A stretch of 64,000 nt of DNA, from positions 1 through 64,000 of the forward strand of contig NZ_JAUMYS010000004.1 of assembly GCF_030528505.1 (NCBI RefSeq). The letters are read 5' to 3'. Positions 51,559-59,923 of the stretch are shown piece by piece (the stretch's first letter is position 1; each line of letters opens with the position of its first letter). A model generated the notes under the pieces. The model searched no databases. It worked only from the letters and a program-made list of their open reading frames with translations, and was not told the DNA's origin. The DNA comes from Tannerella sp. (GTDB lineage Bacteria; Bacteroidota; Bacteroidia; Bacteroidales; Tannerellaceae). A program made the translations under genes and the position numbers.

Positions 51559-52779
51559 ATGAAAAAGATTATTGGCATTACATTTTTATGTATTTTTTCT
51601 TCCACATTGTTTGCTCAGTTAAAGGTTTCGCATGATGGAAAGGTAAGTATTGGAATTACTCAGGCCCCCGTCTCTAATTTTGCTGTAGGCGCACCGGGAT
51701 ATCCTCATATGCGAAATATATTTGAAAGTGATATGGTAACGATGATTATTAATGGAAAAGGAAAGAGTCCTTATCATCTAAACTATTGGGGTACGGCGCT
51801 TATGGCTAGGAATGTGGTTTCATCTGCTCGTGGAGATATAGGGATTGATTGCGCTGTATCAAGTCCTTCTGCATTAAATTCGGGCCGAGCTATTGGGATT
51901 GTTGGTACGGCCGCCAATGCGACACCCGGTTATAATTATGGAGTAATCGGTAATCTGAACGGAAGCAATAATGGTACAGGAATTTTAGGAACAATCGGAA
52001 CGCTTCAAGGTATTTATATTGACGGAAAGTATGCCGGATATTTCAATGGTAATGTAAAGGTCACAGGAACAATTATTGGTACGGTAACAGGTAATTCGGA
52101 TATCCGTTATAAACAAAACGTAGAAGAAATAGGTAGTAATGGTATAGTTTCTGCTTTGGGGAAGCATCAATATTCCGTTTTGGATAAGATCACGGCTCTC
52201 CGTCCGATATCATATAATTATAAACAAGTCTATTTTGAACCACAAAGCGATACGTTGAAATCGAATAAGCGAGGTTTATTTGATGAACATTCTCTAATGT
52301 TCCGGAAAAAACATTTCGGATTGGCTGCTCAAGAGTTGCAAAAAATATATCCTGAGTTGGTTTATGAAGAAGATAATGGTTATTTATCGGTTAATTACAT
52401 TGAAATTATTCCTCTTCTGATACAATCCATTAAAGAGTTAAAGGCAGAAGTCGATCGTTTATCATTCGGCTCTATACGATTACAGTCCGGCATGTTATCC
52501 GATGAAATCTCTGATATTTCCAATCCCGTGTTGTATCAAAATGCTCCCAATCCATTTACGGACCATACGGAGATCAAATTTTCATTACCTGAAAGTATTC
52601 GTAATGCTTCCATTTGTATTTTCAATATGCAGGGTAATATGGTAAAGCAAATATCCATAAATAGTGATCAGCATTCAGTTATTGTGGATGGGCTTAAATT
52701 AGGCCCGGGAATGTATCTATATTCTCTGATTGCAGAAGGGAAGCTTGTTGATACAAAACGAATGATTTTAACTAAATAG
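51559..52779 (+). CDS. T9SS-secreted protein with S74 endosialidase-type chaperone domain
   Basis: A 406-residue exported protein. Signal peptide (MKKIIGITFLCIFSSTLFAQ), a Gly-rich, beta-strand-rich segment (~25-175), a Peptidase_S74 intramolecular chaperone (~179-300: SDIRYKQNVEEI, LRPISYNYK, KHFGLAAQELQKIYPELVYEEDNGYLSVNYIEIIPLLIQSIKEL), then a T9SS type A sorting domain (~325-406: LYQNAPNPFTDHTEIKFSLPE ... GMYLYSLIAEGK). Ser180 and Lys185 are spaced like the catalytic Ser-Lys pair of phage endosialidases (S911/K916), so self-cleavage after trimer folding is possible. It may be a fibre-like surface protein; it precedes the RHS gene with one small gene between. Confidence 0.8.
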   Translation: MKKIIGITFLCIFSSTLFAQLKVSHDGKVSIGITQAPVSNFAVGAPGYPHMRNIFESDMVTMIINGKGKSPYHLNYWGTALMARNVVSSARGDIGIDCAVSSPSALNSGRAIGIVGTAANATPGYNYGVIGNLNGSNNGTGILGTIGTLQGIYIDGKYAGYFNGNVKVTGTIIGTVTGNSDIRYKQNVEEIGSNGIVSALGKHQYSVLDKITALRPISYNYKQVYFEPQSDTLKSNKRGLFDEHSLMFRKKHFGLAAQELQKIYPELVYEEDNGYLSVNYIEIIPLLIQSIKELKAEVDRLSFGSIRLQSGMLSDEISDISNPVLYQNAPNPFTDHTEIKFSLPESIRNASICIFNMQGNMVKQISINSDQHSVIVDGLKLGPGMYLYSLIAEGKLVDTKRMILTK

Positions 52780-52800
52780 CGGAATGAAAGTGATAAGGCT

Positions 52801-53274
52801 ATGAAAATAAATGTATTTATAAGAAAGTATACCTTCCTTATTTCTTTTGCATTTATTGTTTGTCGATTTTCTGCGCAACAAGATCAAAAAAAAGAAATAG
52901 AAAAGGATCGTACCGTAAAACAGGAAGTAGATAGCAGCTCAACGGTCATACAACTCAGGTCGTGTGTTAACAGTTTTACCAATCAAACCATTTCATCTTA
53001 TCAGACCGTATATGGTTGTAATAGTCTAACAGTTACTAATGTGAAGGTATTGAGTGGGGGAAATTTATCTCTCATGGCACCGGGTGAAATAATTATCAAT
53101 GGAGTTTTCGATGTGATGAAAGGAGGAGTATTGAATGTCGGTACCACAGTAAATCCTCCTCCTCCTCCCCCGCCTGCACCATCCACTTTCCAATACTTGT
53201 ATGATGCATCCGGTAATCGGGTTGCTCGCCGTCTTGGTTCTGTAAAAAGAACTGAAAATGAATATAACAGATGA
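52801..53274 (+). CDS. Small exported Pro-rich protein with RHS-type YD ending
   Basis: A 157-residue protein with signal peptide (MKINVFIRKYTFLISFAFIVCRFSAQ), a central beta-helix-like segment (VKVLSGGNLSLMAPGEIIINGVFDVMKGGVLNV), a run of seven prolines (~122-128), and a C-terminal YLYDASGNRVARR, which is an RHS/YD-type motif. Function unknown. It lies 21 bp after the S74 protein and 61 bp before the RHS start, so it probably belongs to the same transcript and may be an export partner or plug for the RHS protein. Confidence that it is a real gene is good; the function is open. Confidence 0.6.
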   Translation: MKINVFIRKYTFLISFAFIVCRFSAQQDQKKEIEKDRTVKQEVDSSSTVIQLRSCVNSFTNQTISSYQTVYGCNSLTVTNVKVLSGGNLSLMAPGEIIINGVFDVMKGGVLNVGTTVNPPPPPPPAPSTFQYLYDASGNRVARRLGSVKRTENEYNR

Positions 53275-53335
53275 AAAAAAATATTGGAATACATACGTGA
53301 AAAACTTTTCATTCATTGATTTTATTAGAACAAAT

Positions 53336-56300
53336 ATGAAACCAATAACGATAACTATTTATATAATATGTAGCTGCCTTATCCTTGGAGTGACAGGATA
53401 TGCACAGAAGACGAATGTTTATACAGCAGAGAGCGAGGCTTCTTCGGACAATTATAATCCATCCGGATATCGTATATGGGGAAACTATCATAATGAGACA
53501 GATGATGCTAATGAGTTGGATGCTTGGCAACTTCCTTCTTTCTATTACAATATGTTAAAACCTCAATTGAAAAATAAATATCCGCGGGACGAGAAAAGAA
53601 CCTTTTCACCTGCCTCATTGTCAAGAGGTATGGCTGTCGGTTCGACAGTTGGTATGGCCGAAATTACTCTTACAGGAGCAGCCAGCTATAGTGTTCCAAT
53701 CGAAGTGCCGGAAGGTATTAACGGATTTAAGCCTGATATATCTGTGCGGTATAGTAGTCAATCGGGTATCGGTTTATTGGGATACGGATGGAATCTGTCG
53801 GCATTTTCTATCATATCACGCAGTGGTAAAACATTTTATCATGATGGTATGTCAAAAGCTCCCACCTTATCGCATGAAGATAATGTGGTGTTGGACGGAC
53901 AGAGGCTGATGTTGATTTCCGGACAGAATCTGATGAACGGAGCTAAATACAGGCTGGAAAATGATCCGACGGTAGATATTACCTATAAAATAATCGGTTC
54001 ATTTCAGGGGTTTACAGTAAAAAGTAAAGATGGAACAATAAGAGAATTTGGTGTAACTTCAGATTCAAACATCGAAACTTCAGATGGTACTGCTTTGTTT
54101 TGGCTGTTATCTCGAGTGATTGATAAACAGGGAAATGTGATTTCGTATCAATATGAAGAAGTAATAAACAATGGAGAGTTTTATCTAAATCGTATAGAAT
54201 ATGCATCCGGACGCAGTATTCGGTTTTCATACGAAACAAGAAAAGATAAGCAAACAGGATATTATGCAGGAGCGGTATTAAACAGCAACAAAATTCTGAA
54301 AAATATATCTACCTATATCGGTCAGATGCAGCTTAAGCAATATCAGTTTAATTATAATACGTACGAGAACGGTCTTTATACCCAGCTGACGGAAATTATT
54401 GAGAGCGGACAAAATGGCCAAAAATATAATCCGACCCGCATATATTATGGATATCCGGATTCGTATAAAAATGAATATATTGCTGCTTTGTCGGAACAAC
54501 GAAAAGGAAATAAGCCGCTGTTTGCCGATTTTAACGGAGATGGCCGTATGGATTTTCTGTCGTATCCGGAAGAGTTATCGGGTAATTCTAAGGAAGATGT
54601 AGCCACCTTGTTTTTATCGCTTCATGGAATTGGCGAAACTTATTTTGCCAAGAAGTGTACGATTCCGATACGTGCTTTCGGAGAATTTCGATATTTTATG
54701 TTGGCAGACGTAAACGGCGATAAGAAAATGGATGTAATTCATGTTTCCAGAGCGCACAATGGAACGGAACGCTATAATTATTATGTGTTTGACGGAGAGA
54801 AGCTTGTATATCAATATAAAGGATTTAATACGAATGGAAATGAGGCATTTGTCGGAGATTTTGATGGAGATGGGAGGCATGATATTTTAATTAAAAACAA
54901 TTCGAAGGTATTTGATGGCGAAGGACGTGAAATTGCCTCAGGGGGTATTACCGACTGGGGATCGGATTACATTAAATATTATTATCCGAACAGTAGGTAT
55001 ATATGTGATTTGAATGGAAACGGAAAGTCGGAATTATTGGTAATCGACAGGCATGGGGCTAAAGTTTATGAGTTGAATGGAAGACAGTTTGTGGAATTGT
55101 CGGAATTCAGGACTTCACAGATAAAAAATTACTATTTTCCTTATTTTGGCGACTTTAACGGAGACGGTAAAACAGACATTTTGATACAGCGATGGCATCA
55201 GGGAGATTATGACGATGTAAGTATTCTGTTTTCAACCGGAAAAGGATATGTAAAACAGGACGTTTTAAATGCTGATATTCGGGCTAAGGTATTTGTGGCA
55301 GACTTTAATAGAGATGGGAAATCGGATATTTTTCATATGCAGATCGTAGATAATGTTGTCAGAATGAAGGTGGGAATTTTTCATGGAAATGGCTTTCATA
55401 CCACTTATCACTCATCGAATTTACGACCTGGAGACGTCTATTTATCATATAATAATATCGAATATGATGATTATCTGTTTCAGGTGGCTGATTTTGACGG
55501 CGATGGTCGATCGGAATTCTGCTGTGCCCGTTATATGAATACTTACATTATCAGGTCTTTTTCTGATCCTCAGAATCTGCTTGTAGAAACAATCTCGAAT
55601 GGATTAGGAGCATATACTTCATTTCAGTACGCACCGATAACAAGTAATTCCGTTTGTGCCGTCACGGGAAATAACGAATCTTTTCCCGTAATCAACAGTC
55701 GATACCCTTTATATGTAGTCAGCAATATCACACAGAGTACAGGGGCTTATTCCGAAGCAACAAGGTATCGATATAAAGACCCTCGTACCCATGTGCAGGG
55801 GAAAGGGTTCCTGGGATTCGGAGAAGTAGAAGCAATTGATGATAATAAAGACCGAAAAGTAATTACTACATACGGATATGAGAAGGATTATTTTTATCCT
55901 TTTATTAAGGAACAGAAGATCATGACACGTTCCGGAATGAAAATTTCTACTTCGGTATATGAAAATTCATATGTCTATAATGGTTCCAAACGAGTTGTCC
56001 CCTATGTGCGGAAAAGTACGACCACCGATCATCTGACAGGAGTGGTGAAGACTGCTGAATGCACTCAAATCGATACATGGGCTAACCCGTTAAGCATTGT
56101 TACACGCCATGGAAATGATGTGACTGAAACGGTCACTGCATCTTATATTAACCGTGAAGCAGAGAACCTGTGGATAATCGGTCTGCCTCAATCTGTGGAA
56201 AAAAGAGTAACCAAAGAGACGGGAACATGGATAGACAAGCAGGTATTTACGTATAATGCCGGATATTTGCCCCGGAAAATAGTCAATTTTACAGGGGATG

Positions 56301-59300
56301 GGAACAAACAGACATCTGAAGATGTTTTTGATTATGACAGATACGGAAATATGATTACGCATTCGACACGTGCCTATGCATCGCCTCATGTATTGACAAC
56401 CAGAACGGAATATTCGTCCGACGGTCTGTATATGCTTAGAACCATCGACCCGTTGTCGAGAGTAACGACTCATACCTACAATTCGTCAGGGCAGCTTGCT
56501 TCAACAAAAGATTTTTTGAATACTACGACTGCGTATGAATATGATGGTATGGGAAGATTGGTAAAAACCGTCTATCCGGATCAAACCCAGTCGTCGGTTG
56601 TTTATTCATGGGAAAATGCTGTTGTAAACAGCGTGTATGGCATGACGGAGACGCTCACGGGAAAACCGGAACGAAAAATATATTTCGATGCCTTCGGAAG
56701 AAAAGTAAGAGAGTGCATCCGCCAAACGGATGGACAGGACGTATGTACGGATACGAAATATGATAATGCCGGCCGCATCTCTCAGGAATCATTGCCTTTT
56801 AAAGGAGGTGCCGCTTCAAAATGGAATACTTATGGATATGACAGCTACGGCCGACTTTCCCAACAGACCCATGCTTCCGGAAAAACGACGACTTATACGT
56901 ATGCCGGAAACAGTATTACGGAAACAAAAAACGGGATATCTCATAAAAGTGTCTATAATGCAATGGGTGAACAGGTCAGTGTTACGGATCCTGCCGGTAC
57001 GATTACTTATACGTTGCGTCCCGATGGCCAGCCGGTAACGATCACAGCTCCGGGAAATGTTAAAACAACCTTTTCTTATGACGCTTACGGGCGGCAGACA
57101 GCCATACATGATCCGAGTGCCGGTAATCGCACCTTCGTTTACGATGCTTCAGGCAATCTTCAACGCGAAACGGATGCCGACAATCGTGTCAAGACGATGA
57201 GTTATGACGTATATGGGAGGCTTACGTCGAAGGTGTTACCCGAGTTTACTACCTCGTATGCATATAACGGCTATGGACAACTGACGACGGAGAGTTCAAA
57301 CAATGGAATATCATCCGTATACGAATATGACAGTTACGGAAGATTGGCTAAAGAGCGCAATAATGCCCCCGACGGTAAATGGCTTGAAAAGACATATACG
57401 TATACCGCAGGGAATCTTGCGTCTGTTCGCTACGCTTCACAGTCGGGGGCTATCGGTACGGAAGCATATACCTACTCGCATGGCCATATGAACGGTATCC
57501 ATTGGGAAAGCAGCCCTGTATGGAAGCTCAATGCGGAAAATCCGTTCAGCCAGCCTTTGTCGGTTACGACAGGGCCGGTAACGCGTACTTATACGTACGA
57601 TGTCTATGGGATTCCGACGGGACGGACCGCTCAATCGCCAGCCGGGGGTACGTTCTTGAATTCCACCTACGGTTTTGATGTGTCGAGGGGGAATCTGACT
57701 TATCGGAAAGATAACCGGAGGAACAAACAGGAAAACTTTACGTACGACAATCTGAATCGTCTGAAAACGTATGGAGGCATCGTTATGGATTATGACCCGA
57801 AAGGGAATATTACGAAAAAAGGCGATGTGGGTACATTCCATTATCAGACGCCGGATAAGCCTTACGCTCTCTCCGGTGCGGATATAGGCACAAATAAAGT
57901 AATCCCTCCGAGAGAGCAGACTATAAGATATACTTCATTTGATCGACCGTCCGTCATTACCGAAAACGGCTACGAAGCCTCGTTTATATATAATGCCTCG
58001 GGCGATCGCCAAAAGATGACGGTAAAGAAAGGGGGCAAACCGCTCTATACGCGTTACTACCTTGGCGGCCGTTACGAAACGGACGTTATGGGGAATTCTC
58101 AAAAACACCGGCTTTATATCGGCGGGGATGCTTATACGGCTCCGGCCGTGTATATGAATACGGGGAACGGTTGGGCGCTGTATTATATCTGTCGGGATTA
58201 TCTTGGTAATATGACTCATCTTGTAAACGGTAACGGTACGGTTGTTCAGGAGCTGAGTTATGATGCGTGGGGACGTTTGCGTAATCCGGAGACGCATGTC
58301 GTCTATCTTCCCGACAACGAGACGGAATTAATGCTTGGGCGTGGTTATACGGGTCATGAACATCTTCCGATGTTCGGGTTGATCAATATGAACGCCCGTT
58401 TATATGATCCCGTTCTCGGCCGCTTTCTTAGTCCCGACCCATACGTGCAGATGCCGGACTTTTCGCAGAACTTCAACCGGTACTCGTATTGTTTGAATAA
58501 TCCGCTGGTGTATGTGGATGAAAGTGGGGAATATGCCATTATTGATGATATAATAGCAGCTGTTATTGGTGGTGTCGTCAATTTGGCTGTGAATATTGTT
58601 CAGGGAAATATAAAAGGGGATTTTTGGACTGTATTAGGCCATGGTGCTGCCGCATTTGGTTCGGGTGCTGTTGCGGGATTTGGTGCGTTATATCCTGAAT
58701 TTGGAGGCTGGATATGGGGAGGAGCAACCGTTGGCGCCACAAATGCTTGGTTAGGAGGAGCAAAAGGATGGGATATAGCAATAGGAGGCGGTGTTGGGAT
58801 CGTTTCTTCGTATGCAGGAGGTATTGCTGGACAATGGGGAGCAAAATACCTCGGGGGGGCTATTATAAATGGAACAAACATTAGTAGTCCTGTGCTGCAA
58901 GGAGCAATAACGGGGACAATTGGAGGAGCAACAGGAGGATATGCAGGTGGATTTACTACAAATCTAATTTTGACCGGAAGCATAAAAGAAGCAAATCAAG
59001 CAGGGTTAAATGGAGCAATATTCGGAGCTCCTATAGGTGGAGTTTCAGGTTCGATATCTGCTATAAAGTATGCTCACAAAAATAATGTTAATCCGTGGAC
59101 GGGAGAAGTTTTGGATGTAAAATCTACATTAATTGAAATTACTGCCAAAGACTTAAACCTTTCTTCAACGGTAGAGCGTATAAAAAATGGAGAAACCGTT
59201 CCTTATAGCCACGACGGTACTATTTTTAACAATAGAGAAAGTATTTTGCCTCAAAGAGTAGAAGGGTTCTATAAAGAGTATGTTCATCCTACTCCAGGAA

Positions 59301-59398
59301 TTAGGGGACCAGGGGCGCAACGTATAGTTATAGGAGGAGGTAATGAATGGTATTATTCTCCTGATCATTATAAAACTTTTATTCGATTTAAGCCTTGA
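53336..59398 (+). CDS. SpvB/FG-GAP/RHS polymorphic toxin with C-terminal barnase-type RNase tip
   Basis: A 2020-residue exported protein. Signal peptide MKPITITIYIICSCLILGVTGYAQ (start 53336; an in-frame ATG at 53258 would bury it). Domains in order: SpvB-like (~85-390), seven FG-GAP/VCBS calcium-binding repeats (~397-720: e.g. FADFNGDGRMD, GDFDGDGRHD, VADFDGDGRSE), a TcdB-like middle, YD repeats (~1000-1640), the RHS core ending DPVLGRFLSPDPYV (~1690) and a variable tip from ~1729. The final ~80 residues match barnase: Glu1981, Arg1990, Arg1996 and His2011 occupy the spacing of Glu73, Arg83, Arg87 and His102, so a guanyl-specific RNase toxin is predicted. A barstar-like immunity gene follows. 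Confidence 0.9.
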   Translation: MKPITITIYIICSCLILGVTGYAQKTNVYTAESEASSDNYNPSGYRIWGNYHNETDDANELDAWQLPSFYYNMLKPQLKNKYPRDEKRTFSPASLSRGMAVGSTVGMAEITLTGAASYSVPIEVPEGINGFKPDISVRYSSQSGIGLLGYGWNLSAFSIISRSGKTFYHDGMSKAPTLSHEDNVVLDGQRLMLISGQNLMNGAKYRLENDPTVDITYKIIGSFQGFTVKSKDGTIREFGVTSDSNIETSDGTALFWLLSRVIDKQGNVISYQYEEVINNGEFYLNRIEYASGRSIRFSYETRKDKQTGYYAGAVLNSNKILKNISTYIGQMQLKQYQFNYNTYENGLYTQLTEIIESGQNGQKYNPTRIYYGYPDSYKNEYIAALSEQRKGNKPLFADFNGDGRMDFLSYPEELSGNSKEDVATLFLSLHGIGETYFAKKCTIPIRAFGEFRYFMLADVNGDKKMDVIHVSRAHNGTERYNYYVFDGEKLVYQYKGFNTNGNEAFVGDFDGDGRHDILIKNNSKVFDGEGREIASGGITDWGSDYIKYYYPNSRYICDLNGNGKSELLVIDRHGAKVYELNGRQFVELSEFRTSQIKNYYFPYFGDFNGDGKTDILIQRWHQGDYDDVSILFSTGKGYVKQDVLNADIRAKVFVADFNRDGKSDIFHMQIVDNVVRMKVGIFHGNGFHTTYHSSNLRPGDVYLSYNNIEYDDYLFQVADFDGDGRSEFCCARYMNTYIIRSFSDPQNLLVETISNGLGAYTSFQYAPITSNSVCAVTGNNESFPVINSRYPLYVVSNITQSTGAYSEATRYRYKDPRTHVQGKGFLGFGEVEAIDDNKDRKVITTYGYEKDYFYPFIKEQKIMTRSGMKISTSVYENSYVYNGSKRVVPYVRKSTTTDHLTGVVKTAECTQIDTWANPLSIVTRHGNDVTETVTASYINREAENLWIIGLPQSVEKRVTKETGTWIDKQVFTYNAGYLPRKIVNFTGDGNKQTSEDVFDYDRYGNMITHSTRAYASPHVLTTRTEYSSDGLYMLRTIDPLSRVTTHTYNSSGQLASTKDFLNTTTAYEYDGMGRLVKTVYPDQTQSSVVYSWENAVVNSVYGMTETLTGKPERKIYFDAFGRKVRECIRQTDGQDVCTDTKYDNAGRISQESLPFKGGAASKWNTYGYDSYGRLSQQTHASGKTTTYTYAGNSITETKNGISHKSVYNAMGEQVSVTDPAGTITYTLRPDGQPVTITAPGNVKTTFSYDAYGRQTAIHDPSAGNRTFVYDASGNLQRETDADNRVKTMSYDVYGRLTSKVLPEFTTSYAYNGYGQLTTESSNNGISSVYEYDSYGRLAKERNNAPDGKWLEKTYTYTAGNLASVRYASQSGAIGTEAYTYSHGHMNGIHWESSPVWKLNAENPFSQPLSVTTGPVTRTYTYDVYGIPTGRTAQSPAGGTFLNSTYGFDVSRGNLTYRKDNRRNKQENFTYDNLNRLKTYGGIVMDYDPKGNITKKGDVGTFHYQTPDKPYALSGADIGTNKVIPPREQTIRYTSFDRPSVITENGYEASFIYNASGDRQKMTVKKGGKPLYTRYYLGGRYETDVMGNSQKHRLYIGGDAYTAPAVYMNTGNGWALYYICRDYLGNMTHLVNGNGTVVQELSYDAWGRLRNPETHVVYLPDNETELMLGRGYTGHEHLPMFGLINMNARLYDPVLGRFLSPDPYVQMPDFSQNFNRYSYCLNNPLVYVDESGEYAIIDDIIAAVIGGVVNLAVNIVQGNIKGDFWTVLGHGAAAFGSGAVAGFGALYPEFGGWIWGGATVGATNAWLGGAKGWDIAIGGGVGIVSSYAGGIAGQWGAKYLGGAIINGTNISSPVLQGAITGTIGGATGGYAGGFTTNLILTGSIKEANQAGLNGAIFGAPIGGVSGSISAIKYAHKNNVNPWTGEVLDVKSTLIEITAKDLNLSSTVERIKNGETVPYSHDGTIFNNRESILPQRVEGFYKEYVHPTPGIRGPGAQRIVIGGGNEWYYSPDHYKTFIRFKP
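57631..58519 (+). repeat. 889-bp direct repeat, copy in the main RHS gene
   Basis: This part encodes the end of the YD repeats and the RHS core. It recurs at 59924-60812 with an exact offset of 2293 bp; among the differences noticed are one T/G at the Ser/Ala codon near 57683 and one C/T near 57736. The repeat ends at the GAT codon that opens the variable tip. Confidence 0.95.
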
Positions 59399-59404
59399 AA
59401 TATA

Positions 59405-59809
59405 ATGAAGAAAAATGAATACTTTTTGTATCACAGCTGTCTTTCTGAAATTGACTCAAGTAATTCTTGTTCTGTGTATGTGGATGATATAAAAAATAAG
59501 ACGGAGATTTTTAGTCTATATTATCAATCTTTTAAGTTCCCCGATTATTTTGGATTTAATTGGGATGCGTTGACGGATTCTTTGTGTTATTTAGATGTTT
59601 GGTTGTTAGAAAAAAAGATTATTGTCATTCATAAGAAACTTCCTCAGCTAGGAGAAAAAGATTTTAAAATCTATATTTCTGTACTATACGATGTGTGTGA
59701 ATTTTGGGCAAAACATCCCGATGTCATAGAGTTTAAGGTTTATTTTCCTATTGAATACAAAAGTATTATTCAAGAAACTCTGAGAAATATAAATTCTCGT
59801 TTTGGATAG
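59405..59809 (+). CDS. Barstar-like immunity protein
   Basis: A 134-residue cytoplasmic protein with no signal peptide. FPDYFGFNWDALTDSL at residues 45-60 matches the barstar core PEYYGENLDALWDCL; Tyr48, Asp54 and Asp58 fall at the positions of barstar Tyr29, Asp35 and Asp39, which plug the barnase active site. Six bp after the toxin stop and same orientation. It would neutralise the RNase tip of the RHS protein in the producing cell. The gene is AT-rich like its surroundings. The next ORF is the orphan RHS cassette. Confidence 0.88.
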   Translation: MKKNEYFLYHSCLSEIDSSNSCSVYVDDIKNKTEIFSLYYQSFKFPDYFGFNWDALTDSLCYLDVWLLEKKIIVIHKKLPQLGEKDFKIYISVLYDVCEFWAKHPDVIEFKVYFPIEYKSIIQETLRNINSRFG

Positions 59810-59870
59810 ATAATGTAGTTTCAAGTAGCAAATGCAACTATTAACGGAATCGGCAGGCATTGATTTCTTC

Positions 59871-59908
59871 GGACAAAGGAAGAGAAAGCACTTCTCTATC
59901 CTTTGTTC
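59871..59908. repeat. Inverted repeat at the left edge of the orphan RHS cassette
   Basis: ACAAAGGAAGAGAA pairs with TTCTCTATCCTTTGT (one bulge), loop AGCAC, extended by flanking pairs, ending 15 bp before the 889-bp repeat begins. No T-run follows, so it is not an obvious terminator. Confidence 0.6.
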
Positions 59909-59923
59909 TGAAGGAATAAAATC

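Noticed and set aside
53001..53312. Minus-strand Gly-rich open frame
   Set aside because: It is the complement of the poly-proline part of the gene at 52801 and has no start context.
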